The notes beneath the pieces were generated by a model. That model worked only from the letters and a program-made list of their open reading frames with translations. It made no database searches and was not told the DNA's origin. A DNA stretch of 64,000 nt, from positions 124,001 through 188,000 of the forward strand of contig NZ_CP116005.1 in the NCBI RefSeq assembly GCF_027941835.1, in the 5' to 3' direction. How positions within the stretch are numbered: position 1 is the first letter of the stretch; each line of letters begins with the position of its first letter. The DNA comes from Sphingosinicella microcystinivorans. Lineage in GTDB: Bacteria; Pseudomonadota; Alphaproteobacteria; Sphingomonadales; Sphingomonadaceae. Of the stretch, positions 25,301 through 31,716 are shown in pieces. A program made the translations under genes and the position numbers.

Positions 25301-28272
25301 GTGGCGACGACGCCGGAAACTACACGCTGACACAGCCGATCGTCGCAGACGCGACGATCACCGCCAAGGCCCTCACCCTGACCGGCGTCACCGCCGCCGG
25401 CAAGGACTACGACGGCGACACCGATGCCGACCTCTCGGGCGGCGCCCTCGTCGGCATCGTCGGCAGCGACGACGTTTCCTTCACGGCCGGAACCGGTGCG
25501 TTCGCCAGCAAGAACGTCGGAACATGGACGGTCACGGCGAGCGGCTATGCGCTGACGGGCGACGATGCCGGAAACTACACGCTGGCGCAGCCCACCGTCG
25601 CCGACGCGACGATCACGGCGAAGACGCTCACGCTGACCGGCGTGACAGCGGCAGGAAAGGACTACGACGGCGACGCCGACGCCGACCTTTCGGGCGGTAC
25701 GCTCGCCGGTGTGATCGGCAGTGACGACGTGGGCTTTTCCGCGGGAATCGGCGCCTTCGCCAGCAAGAACGCGGGAACGTGGGCCGTCACGGCGAGCGGT
25801 TACGCCCTCACCGGCGACGATGCCGGGAACTACACGCTGACCCAGCCGACGGTCGCCGACGCGACGATCACGGCCAAGGCCCTCACGCTGACAGGCGTCG
25901 CCGCAGCGGACAAGGACTACGACGGGGATGATGCAGCCGACCTCTCGGGCGGGGCGCTCGTCGGCATCGTCGGCAGCGACGACGTCTCCTTCACGGGCGG
26001 AACCGGCGCCTTCGCCAGCAAGAATGCGGGCACGTGGACCGTTACCGCGACGGGCTATGCGCTGACGGGCGACGACGCCGGAAACTATACCCTCGCCCAG
26101 CCCACGGTCGCCGATGCGTCGATTTCTGCAAAGGCGCTCACGCTTTCGGGCGTCAGCGCCGCCGACAAGACGTATGACGGCGACACCGATGCCGACCTCT
26201 CGGGCGGCACGCTCGCCGGTATCGTCGGCAGCGACGATGTCGAATTCACTGCCGGATCGGGCGCGTTCGCGAGCCGGAACGCGGGAACGTGGAGCGTCAC
26301 GGCCAGCGGCTACGCCCTCACCGGCGACGATGCCGGGAACTACACGCTGACCCAGCCGACCGTCGCAGACGCGACGATCACCGCCAAGGCCCTCACCCTG
26401 ACCGGCGTCACCGCGGCGGGCAAGGACTACGACGGGGATGTTGACGCCGCACTTTCCGGCGGCACGCTCGCCGGTGTCGGCGGCGGCGACGATGTCGGCT
26501 TCACGGCCGGCAGCGGCAGCTTCGCGAGCCGCAATGTCGGCACGTGGAGCGTCACCGCCGCGGGATACGCGCTGACGGGCGACGATGCCGGAAACTACAC
26601 GCTGGCGCAGCCCGCCATCGCCGCCGCGACGATCACGGCGAAGACGCTGACGCTGGGCGGCGTCGCGGCTGCGGACAAGGCCTATGACGGCACCACCGGC
26701 GCCGCGCTTTCCGGCGGCGCGCTCATCGGCATCGTCGTCGGCGACGACGTCGGCTTCGCGGCGGGCGCGGGCGCCTTTGCGAACCGGAACGCCGGAACAT
26801 GGTCCGTCACCGTCACCGGCTACACGCTGACGGGAGACGACGCCGGGAACTATGCGATCGCGCAGCCGGTCGTCGCCGACGCGACGATCACGCCGCGCAC
26901 CCTGAACGCCGCCGTCGCGGCGCTGGACAAGGTCTACGACGGCACGCGCGATGCCGTCCTCGCCTTCTCCACCGACGACATCGTGGACGGGGACACGGTG
27001 GCCTTCGATTACGAGGCCCGCTTCGCCGACAGGAACGCCGGCACGGACAAGGCGGTGAGCCTGACCGGCGGCGTGACGCTGACCGGAACCGACGCCGCGA
27101 ACTACACGCTCGCGATCGACGCGGGCGCCCTCTCCGGCCTCGCGGCGGACATCTCGGCGCGAACGCTGACGGTGAGCACGGTCGCCGCGCTCGACAAGGT
27201 CTACGACGGCACCGCGTCGGCGGCCCTCGCGTTCACGACCGCGGACATTCTCTCCGGCGACGCGGTGACGTTCGCCTACACGGCGGGCTTCGCGGACAGG
27301 AATGCCGGAACCGGCAAGGGCGTCACCGCTTCCGGCGTCTCGCTCTCGGGCGCGGACGGCGGAAACTACGCGCTCGTCCTCGACGATGCGCTGCTCGCCG
27401 GGCTGACCGCCGACATCCACAGGAAGGCCCTGACGCTCGACGGCGTGGCCGCGCGCGACAAGACCTACGACGGCACCCGAAACGCCGCGCTGGATTTCAC
27501 CACGGGCGGCATCGTTTCCGGCGACGACATCGGCTTCCTCTACGAGGCGCTGACGGCGGACGGAAATGCCGGAAGCGGCAAGGGCGTGACGGTCACGGAC
27601 GGCGCGGTCGCGCTGGACGGCGCCGACGCGGGCAATTACGATCTCGGCTACGATCCGGCCCTGCTCGCGGGCCTCGAGATCGACATCGCCGCACGAACGC
27701 TGAACGTCACCGCCGTCACCGCGCTCGACAAGGTCTACGACGGAACCACCTCGGCCGCGCTCGTGTTCGACACGGCGGGTCTCGTCGGCGGCGACACCGT
27801 CGCGATCGACTACAGCGCCGCCTTCGCCGACAAGAACGTCGGCGTCGGGAAATCGGTGAGCGCGGAGGGAATGAGCCTCTCGGGCGACGACGCGGCGAAC
27901 TACGTGCTCGCGCTCGATTCCACCCTGCTCGCCGGGCTTGCCGCCGACATCACCGCCCGCGCGCTGACGGTTTCGGACATCGCCGCGCTCGGCAAGACCT
28001 ACGACGGCACGCGCGCCGCCGCGCTCGCCTTCACGTCGGACGCGGTCGCGGGCGACAATATCGCGTTCGGCTACGAGGCCCTGTTCGACGACCGGAACGC
28101 GGGCACCGGCAAGGCCGTCACCGTGACGGACGGTCTGGTCGCGCTGACGGGGGACGGATGCGGGCAACTATGTCCTCGTCGTCGATCCGGCGCTGCTCGG
28201 CGGTCTCGCCGGCGACATCGCCAAGAAAAGCCTCGTCGTCACCGATGTCGCCGGGGTCGCCAAGACCTATGA
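16366..28272 (+). CDS. Giant TpsA filamentous-haemagglutinin-like exoprotein (frameshifted near its end)
   Basis: The product is a surface adhesin candidate exported by two-partner secretion. The 3968 codons read: signal peptide (cut after GAAHA, about residue 34), TPS/haemagg_act domain (about 35-185, with INRNGIAFGKDATVDVGGLV), 12 FG-GAP-like units (about 198-1135, DxFGxSVALNAAGDRLAVGA...DDG...GAVYLFSF), three large beta-helix-like repeats (about 1290-2505), an MBG-like domain (about 2550-2660), then YDG repeats (KxYDG...). At 28149-28153 a G5 run carries one extra G relative to the repeat pattern; the frame then leaves the repeat and stops at 28272. Removing one G restores a frame to 29827 (about 4486 residues). 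The upstream TpsB is truncated. It could be decaying, or the shift could be a sequencing error. Confidence 0.88.
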   Translation: MVLRPALDKRRIILAGTSLAALALAGAAHAGPSGGTVSAGSASIAGDGTGRVTVTQTSDRAILDWNSFSIGAGESARFIQPGSTSVAVNRVTGADPSSILGSLTANGRVVLINRNGIAFGKDATVDVGGLVATTADIDRQAFMATGSLNFSGGSLPGASVVNEGRITVRDAGLAALVAPSVRNSGTIVADLDVSGWSYQGIMGAGYFGTRNADVGLDALDVFGNAVALNAAGDRMAVGVAYDDGTSGVSTDNYGAVYLFSFTDGNFSGGALQGIIGKGYADGKSIDVDMLDAGDALGVSVSLNAVGDLLAVGAAFDDGSGNSGSNFGAVHLFGFTDGNFSGGTHLGTIGQGYGADAGKPANIDMADHVDWGIGSGLDANDNFGSSVSLNAAGNRLAVGAVYDDGFGNPGAIASNSGAVYLFTFDHDSQFVGGSLSATIGYDYSGANDLALPTVAGQNDAFGRSVALNAKGDRLAAGAFADDGFGADGVLNIGAVHLFTFDDADMDTGFTGGAHVGTIGKNYAGAGDIDIAPLANADNFGYALSLNAAGDRLAVGSPGDDGYGIDDTGLTAPTASSGAIYLFSFTDGDFSGGTHLGTVGSGYMGAKDINVALDQQDGFGTSVALNAASNRMASGAYLDDGTGSDPTGNYGAVHLFSFEDTSFSGGRQVGIIGHGYAGMARDVHVGLDTGDQFGIGVALNAAGNRLAVGASGDDGFGDPGTTDNAGAVYLFSFTDGDFNGAALEAIIGSGYTGGKNIPVALDTNDGFGSGIAFNAAGDRLAIGAHRDDGFDNIGPDGPIDPADIPSLTLGNMGAVRLFAFDDEHGAFSNGAHVGTIGYGYTGAGDLDLGAGVADPGNRLDIGSTFGVFLSLNADGTRLAAGSHGDRGYDNDQVGTGAVYLFTFDDGDFTSPTHVGTIGKGYVGDGDIDMSSMIGMHDLFGRSVALNAAGDRLVATASTDDGPGVDTAATTHNFGAVYLFAFADDNGAFSGGEFKTIIGHGYVDTPDYTGIDMSAHIRPVDNFGLASALSADGRVLAISAQNHDGKNNDAAPDANSGAVFLFRFDDGDFTNPQLTTIFGRDYGGTDFGVAGLDGNDNFGFTVALNGAGTRMAVGTSGDDGAGNAATNAGAVRLFSFSGASEGFTYADDAGDTVNIRASDLAWQLSQGTNLTLQANNDITVNTAIAVDNADGDGGDLTLQAGRSILLNAGITTDGGDLTLIANDDLASGVVNAHRDAGNAVITMGASSSINAGAGSVAIEMRTGAGKTNSGSGDITLRGITAGTLSVTSAAVAGDILLNGNITTSGAQDYTSERDVKLAASTTLSVSGAATLGIDAARQMLLGASSKIENTFDGNLTPFDAIVIEANRRAVAASGSLEGIQLNTGAIIRTAAGGAGAIDLSGRGGSSDGRGINMIGGSKIESLGSGTITLHGTGGAGTASSSYGVFLTISSEIIGTNGDIDIIGEAVGTGNVPGLYIFNGSQVRTTGTGNITLEGSTAGAGAGIWIYSGGASVKTAAGDIGITATSAAGGSPDFEIGSGGSLGVSGTNDITINADTVSFAGTVSGNGILTIQPRTDGRTIGLGDGAGDLALSAISLANIQNGFSEIVIGNADAGAITIGSGLSAFVDNLRFQSADALAIGGTLSVGSNRLTLDVADGGTQTAALTAGQLLLLSTDSDYTFDHSGNAVGTLAASVGAGSVRVNSGAAAALAVGTIGATSGIAADSVDLSTTDAAADILLNAGVSTPGAQTYTAGRDVKLAAGTTLAVSGAETLTLDAARQVSLGASAKIENTYSTDLTAFDAIVLTGNRRLVADAGNLSGIDLGAAAVVRTAAGGAGAIDISGRGGATLGHGIAMVTTATVESLGAGDITLTGEAVNSASNYSGVFIGGGSAISSVDGDIEVAALSTGSAGNYPALYVLGGTSATIQSSGTGGITLQGTRTTGDGEGIWIGLAGAKVQATSGNIDITAAAAVSTRDAVRLGGGGQIVTTAGGDITIEGTAATGGSGKDVGTLASSVLGGANTGDITINADTVAFAGSTTGAGTLTFQPRTGGRSIGIGTGAGDLGLSAATLGTVVNGFAEIVIGNAGAGAITVGTGLAAFNDDLRIVGGSTLSIGGALNVGSNRLTLDITGATGQSAAITAANLLLLNDTGTYTLTNTGNTISTLAADTDSIVLTHGGAGALAIGTVGTVSGITATSVALTATQATSSLIFNQDVTTSGAQTYSATLGNITANSGADLLVTGKAALALTAGSQISISGGTLENGYTGDTDSFDAIVLAANDDATPFSSAGSNAAITLKDGARITTVAGGGGAIRMTGKAGTGLSDAIGIRIADSTVESLGAGTVTLAGTGGAGATGGGRSGVVIGGTTGSRIESGLGDITITGIAGAATSGLANVGVDVAGNSTVVSTGSGPDAAGIIVSGTGGGSGGSTLNHGVRLAGALALSSDAGAITVTAAGGSPVSGSDNDGLVLSGAGAVIQSVSGEIVVDAAAGTGGKHLDNLAGSGAVASAGRWIIYLPDPDDTVFGDLASGSLPIWGQTGGTLPPASVGAGNRYVFALQPTLTASTAFSDDKVYGDAYSWPTPVFGTHYDLNGLVDASDYGNVWTQETLATIGLSGAPVLSSAGAAAGANVAGSPYGISLANGTLANTAGYRFGTPSSTGTLTVTPKTLTLTGVTAAGKDYDGDTDADLAGGALVGLVGSDDVEFSAGTGSFASKNVGTWAVTASGYALTGDDAGNYTLTQPTVADATITAKALTLTGVTATDKNYDGDTDADLSGGTLVGLVGSEDVGFSAGTGSFASKNIGTWTITASGYTLTGDDADNYTLTQPTVADATITAKALTLTGVTATDKDYDGDTDADLSGGTLVGLVGSEDVSFSAGTGSFASKNIGTWTITASGYALTGDDAGNYMLTQPSVADATITAKALTLTGVTASGKDYDGDADADLSGGVLVGVISGDDVEFTAGSGLFASKNAGTWSVTASGYTLGGDDAGNYTLTQPIVADATITAKALTLTGVTAAGKDYDGDTDADLSGGALVGIVGSDDVSFTAGTGAFASKNVGTWTVTASGYALTGDDAGNYTLAQPTVADATITAKTLTLTGVTAAGKDYDGDADADLSGGTLAGVIGSDDVGFSAGIGAFASKNAGTWAVTASGYALTGDDAGNYTLTQPTVADATITAKALTLTGVAAADKDYDGDDAADLSGGALVGIVGSDDVSFTGGTGAFASKNAGTWTVTATGYALTGDDAGNYTLAQPTVADASISAKALTLSGVSAADKTYDGDTDADLSGGTLAGIVGSDDVEFTAGSGAFASRNAGTWSVTASGYALTGDDAGNYTLTQPTVADATITAKALTLTGVTAAGKDYDGDVDAALSGGTLAGVGGGDDVGFTAGSGSFASRNVGTWSVTAAGYALTGDDAGNYTLAQPAIAAATITAKTLTLGGVAAADKAYDGTTGAALSGGALIGIVVGDDVGFAAGAGAFANRNAGTWSVTVTGYTLTGDDAGNYAIAQPVVADATITPRTLNAAVAALDKVYDGTRDAVLAFSTDDIVDGDTVAFDYEARFADRNAGTDKAVSLTGGVTLTGTDAANYTLAIDAGALSGLAADISARTLTVSTVAALDKVYDGTASAALAFTTADILSGDAVTFAYTAGFADRNAGTGKGVTASGVSLSGADGGNYALVLDDALLAGLTADIHRKALTLDGVAARDKTYDGTRNAALDFTTGGIVSGDDIGFLYEALTADGNAGSGKGVTVTDGAVALDGADAGNYDLGYDPALLAGLEIDIAARTLNVTAVTALDKVYDGTTSAALVFDTAGLVGGDTVAIDYSAAFADKNVGVGKSVSAEGMSLSGDDAANYVLALDSTLLAGLAADITARALTVSDIAALGKTYDGTRAAALAFTSDAVAGDNIAFGYEALFDDRNAGTGKAVTVTDGLVALTGDGCGQLCPRRRSGAARRSRRRHRQEKPRRHRCRRGRQDL
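16960..19770 (+). repeat. 12 FG-GAP-like units within TpsA
   Basis: Twelve tandem units of about 70-85 residues are visible. Each contains G-Y-x-G...D-I/V, then N-F-G-x-S-V-A-L-N-A-A-G-D-R-L-A-V-G-A, D-D-G and G-A-V-Y-L-F-S-F. This is the FG-GAP/integrin-alpha beta-propeller motif pattern, so one or two seven-bladed propellers are likely. Units begin near 17020, 17200, 17400, 17700, 17930, 18170, 18390, 18610, 18880, 19120, 19360 and 19610. Confidence 0.8.
20236..23880 (+). repeat. Three large (about 300-470 residue) repeats within TpsA
   Basis: The segment ILLN...TSGAQ-Y...RDVKLAA...SGA-TL-AARQ...G-S-KIENT...FDAIV recurs at about 20240, 21557 and 22975, followed in each case by VRTAAGGAGAID-like, VESLGAG-ITL and further beta-rich sequence. 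The spacing is about 1317 and 1418 bases, with the third copy shorter. It is probably a right-handed beta-helix built by internal duplication. Confidence 0.7.
24355..26889 (+). repeat. Ten type I YDG repeats within TpsA
   Basis: Ten head-to-tail copies of an 84-85 residue unit (252-255 bases) read LTLTGVTAAGKDYDGDTDAD, LVGSDDV, FASKN-GTW-VTASGYALTGDDAGNYTLTQP, VADATITAK. Copies 2 and 3 (starting near 24605 and 24860) are almost identical at DNA level over about 170 bases, so recent duplication or gene conversion is likely. The unit matches the YDG domain family of surface proteins. Confidence 0.85.
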
Positions 28273-29300
28273 CGGAAGCCGCAGCGCCGAACTCGATTTC
28301 GGGACGGACGACATCGTCGCGGGCGACGACATCGGCTTCGATTACGAGGCGCTCGCGGCGGACCGGAATGCCGGAACGGGCAAGGCCGTCACCGTCACGG
28401 GCGGCGCGGTCGCGCTCGCCGGGGGCGACGCCGCGAACTACGATCTCGTGCTCGATCCCGGCCTCCTGTCGGGCCTCAGCCTCGACATCGCGGCAAGGAC
28501 CGTGACGATCAGCGCCGTCGCGGCGGAGGACAAGGTCTACGACGGCACGCGCACGGCCTCGCTCGCGATCACCTGGGCGGGCATCGTCGGCGGCGACGAC
28601 GCGGCGTTCGGCTACGACGCCCGCTTCGCGGACAAAAACGTCGGTATCGGCAAACCCGTCACCGTCGCGGACGGCATCGGCCTGAACGGCGCCGACGCGG
28701 GCAACTATGTCGTCGCGCTCGACCCCGCATTGCTCGGCGGCCTCTCGGCGGACATCAGCGCGAAGACGCTGAGCGTCGCGGACGTGCTCGCGCTCGGCAA
28801 GACCTACGACGGTTCGCTGAGCGCCGAACTCGCCTTCGTCACCGACGACATCGTGGACGGCGACAATGTCGCCTTCGACTACGAAGCGCTGTTCTCCGAC
28901 AAGAACGCGGGCATGGGCAAGGCCATCGGCGTGACCGGCGGCGCGGTGGCGCTGGCGGGGGCGGATGCAGGCAATTACGCGCTCAGCCTCGACGCCGCGC
29001 TGCTGCTCGGTCTCGGCGCCGACATCGGCCGCAGGACGCTCACCGTCACCGGCGTCGCCGCCGCCGACAAGACCTACGACGGCACCCGGAACGTGGCGCT
29101 CGACTTCACCGCCGCGGACATTCTCGCGGGCGACAGCGTCGGTTTCGACTACGCGGCGCTGGCGGCCGACCGCAACGCCGGAACCGGCAAGGCCGTGGCG
29201 GTGACGGGCGTTTCCCTCTCGGGCGAGGATGCGGGCAACTACGACCTCGCGCTCGCGGGCAGCCTGCTCGGCGGCCTCACCGTCGACGTCGCCGCGAAGG
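26890..29300 (+). repeat. Nine type II YDG repeats (spanning the frameshift)
   Basis: Nine units of about 264-270 bases follow the type I block, with KVYDGTR-AALAFTT, DIVSGD-V-F-YEA-FADRNAGTGK-V-V, L-G-DA-NY-L-LD-ALLAGL-ADI. They differ from type I by a longer centre and an LLAGLxADI end. The fifth copy contains the extra G at 28149-28153; copies six to nine are in the shifted frame and are otherwise intact. Confidence 0.82.
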
Positions 29301-29827
29301 CGCTCACCGTCGTTGTCGACGACCGGTCGCGCCCGCGCTTCCTGCCCAACCCGGCGTTCACCTATCACCTCGTCGGTCTCGCCGAGGGCGACGACGCCGC
29401 GGTCGTCAGCGGCGTGACCTTCCTGACGGCCGCGACGGACGCCTCGCCGGTCGGGCAATATGCGATTGCGGCATCGGGAGGTTCGGCGCCGAACTACGTC
29501 CTCGCCTACACGCCCGGCACCCTCACCGTGACCGGCCACCTGATCCCGCCCTACGACCAGGACCGCATCGTGCACGTGCCGGGCAGCCTCGGCGGCGGCG
29601 ACGGCTTCGGCGGCCTCGTTTCGATCACGCCGACGCCCACCCTGCACACGCTCGCGGGCTACGCGGACGGCAGCGCAGCGGGCGATGCAGCGCTCGACGG
29701 CCGGGGGCCGTTCTGCTCCGATCCGGGAAACCGCGGCCGCGGCCGGCGCCTGTTCCCGCACCTCCAGCTCAACATGAGCGGCCGCACGCTCTACTGCCTC
29801 GGCAGCCCCTCTCGTTTTGCGCAATAG
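28154..29827 (+). pseudogene. Displaced C-terminal part of TpsA after frameshift
   Basis: From 28154 the +1-shifted frame reads TDAGNYVLVVDPALLGG directly in register with the interrupted YDG repeat. It continues without a stop through the last four YDG repeats, an MBG-like unit (about 29310-29540, TYHLVGLAEGDDAAVVSG...YAIAASGGSAPNYVL) and a Gly/Thr-rich tail, ending at 29827 in a segment with two Cys (FCSDPGNRG, LYCLGSP). It has no good start of its own; GTG 28448 lies inside a repeat. It is the genuine 3' end of the TpsA gene and would be lost if the frameshift is real. Confidence 0.8.
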
Positions 29828-29921
29828 ACGGCACAAATTGACAGTCCTAGTGTCATATTGTTGACTGCCGGAAGGGCGTCTGCCCGGCGAGATAAAGGGA
29901 CGGTAGGCGGGGAGGGTGTCG

Positions 29922-31703
29922 ATGCGGCTGGGCGGGCTGCGGCATTGGTTTTGGACGGCGTTCGCCGCCATCGCGGCGACCTCGGCGTCCGCCCGCGCTG
30001 AGCAGCCGCCCGTCCGCCCCAACGTCGTGCTCATCCTCGTCGACGATGCGGCGCTCATGGATTTCGGCGTCTACGGCGGCGAGGCGCGCACGCCCAATAT
30101 CGACCGGCTCGCCGCGGCGGGCACGCTGTTCACGCACTACCGCACCTCGCCGCTCTGCGCGCCCTCGCGCGCGATGCTGCTGACCGGGATCGACAACCAC
30201 CGGAACGGCGTCGCCACCATTCCCGAGGTGCTGCCGCCCGGGCATCGGGGCAAGCCCGGCTACGGCCTCAGGCTGGAGCCGGACGCGATCACCGTCGCCG
30301 AGCGGCTGCGGCGCGCGGGCTACCGCACCTACATGACCGGCAAGTGGCACCTCGGCAGCGGCAAGGGCGAGCTGCCACCGTCGCACGGCTTCCGGCGGTC
30401 GTTCGCGCTCGACGCCTCCGGCGCCGACAACTGGGAGCAGAAGCCGTACATGCCGTATTACGATACGGCGCCGTGGTTCGAGGACGGGAAGCCCGCGACG
30501 CTTCCCGCCGGTTTCTATTCATCCGAATTCATCGTCGACCGCATGATCGACTATCTGGAGGCGGATCGGGCACAGGGAGGGGCGGGGGGCGACCCGTTCT
30601 TCGCCTATGTGGCGTTTCAGGCCGTGCATATCCCCGTGCAGGCCCCGCGCGCCTACACGGCGCGCTACGAGGCGGTCTACGACAAGGGCTGGGACAGCAT
30701 CCGCGAGGCGCGCTGGCGGCGCGCGCAGGCGATGGGCCTGATCCCCGCGGGCGCTCCCCTCGCCGCCAGGCCGTCAGGCCAGCGGCATTGGGATTCGCTT
30801 GCCGATCCCGAGCGCCGCCTGCTCGCCAAGAGCATGGCGGTGAACGCGGGGATGATCGAGGCGATGGACCACCACGTCGGCCGCCTCCTCGCCTACCTCG
30901 AACAGCGCGGCGCGCTCGCGAACACCGTGTTCGTCGTCACCTCCGACAACGGACCGGAACCGAGCGAGCCCGTCGGCCAGCGCGGTTTCCCGCTGTGGAT
31001 GCGGCTGAACGGCTACGACCAGAATCTCGACCGGCTCGGCGAGAAAGGCTCGTTCGTCTCGATCGGCCCGGAGTGGGCGACCGCCGCCGCATCGCCGCAC
31101 AGCCTGTTCAAGTTCTATGCGTCGGAAGGCGGGCTGCGCGTGCCGTTCATCATGTCCGGCCCCGGCATCGCGCCGCAGCCGCGCGTGTCCGCCGCCGCCT
31201 TCGTCACCGACGTCGCGCCGACGCTGCTCGACCTTGCCGGTGTCGAAACCGGCGGCGGCATGGCGATGACCGGGCGGAGCCTGCGCCCCCTGCTCACCGG
31301 CGCGGCCGACCGCGTCTATTCGCCGGACACGCCGATCGGCATGGAGGTGGCGGGCAACGCCGCGCTCTATCGCGGCGACTACAAGCTCGTGCGCAACCTG
31401 CCGCCGCACGGCGACGGCACGTGGAAGCTCTACAATCTCGCCGACGACCCCGGCGAAACCCGCGACCTCGCCGCCGCCGATCCGGCGCGGGTGGAGGCGA
31501 TGCTCGCCGACTACCGCGCCTATGCGAAAGACGTGGGCGTGCTCGAAATCCCGGAGGGCTACGATCCCTTCCGGCAGATCACGCTCAACACACGCATCAA
31601 GATCCTGAAGCATCACGGCTGGGCGCTCGGCGGCATCCTGCTCGGCCTTATTGCCATCGTCGTTCTTGCGGCGCGCCTCGTCCGCAGACGGAGACGCGCT
31701 TGA
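29922..31703 (+). CDS. Formylglycine-type sulfatase (arylsulfatase family), exported
   Basis: The 593-residue enzyme hydrolyses sulfate esters using a formylglycine made from Cys. The modification motif CAPSRAMLLTG is at about residue 79. Metal-binding regions LILVDDAALMDFG, TGKWHLG and TSDNGPEP, and substrate-side FQAVHIPVQAP are present. A Sec signal peptide (cut after SASARA) precedes the enzyme and a C-terminal hydrophobic helix followed by RRRRR suggests anchoring in the inner membrane facing the periplasm. ATG 29922 is preferred, 7 bases after GGAGGG; GTG 29916 is possible. The second sulfatase follows after 13 bases, so they are an operon. The 94-base gap after TpsA contains the short dyad TGACA-N7-TGTCA (29838-29854). 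Confidence 0.92.
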   Translation: MRLGGLRHWFWTAFAAIAATSASARAEQPPVRPNVVLILVDDAALMDFGVYGGEARTPNIDRLAAAGTLFTHYRTSPLCAPSRAMLLTGIDNHRNGVATIPEVLPPGHRGKPGYGLRLEPDAITVAERLRRAGYRTYMTGKWHLGSGKGELPPSHGFRRSFALDASGADNWEQKPYMPYYDTAPWFEDGKPATLPAGFYSSEFIVDRMIDYLEADRAQGGAGGDPFFAYVAFQAVHIPVQAPRAYTARYEAVYDKGWDSIREARWRRAQAMGLIPAGAPLAARPSGQRHWDSLADPERRLLAKSMAVNAGMIEAMDHHVGRLLAYLEQRGALANTVFVVTSDNGPEPSEPVGQRGFPLWMRLNGYDQNLDRLGEKGSFVSIGPEWATAAASPHSLFKFYASEGGLRVPFIMSGPGIAPQPRVSAAAFVTDVAPTLLDLAGVETGGGMAMTGRSLRPLLTGAADRVYSPDTPIGMEVAGNAALYRGDYKLVRNLPPHGDGTWKLYNLADDPGETRDLAAADPARVEAMLADYRAYAKDVGVLEIPEGYDPFRQITLNTRIKILKHHGWALGGILLGLIAIVVLAARLVRRRRRA

Positions 31704-31716
31704 CCGAACCTCTGCC

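Noticed and set aside
28149-28153. Programmed frameshift in TpsA
   Set aside because: A G5 run alone is not a known slippery heptamer and no downstream stimulatory structure was recognised; mutation or sequencing error is simpler.
23104-28167. A very long open frame on the minus strand across the TpsA repeats
   Set aside because: It is antisense to the repeats, lacks any domain, and owes its openness to high GC and the GAC/GCC-rich repeat codons. The same holds for long frames opposite acs, the kinase and the RND genes.
24355-29300. Regularly spaced repeats considered as a CRISPR array
   Set aside because: The units are about 255 bases, in frame, and encode YDG domains; there are no short repeats with unique spacers and no cas genes.
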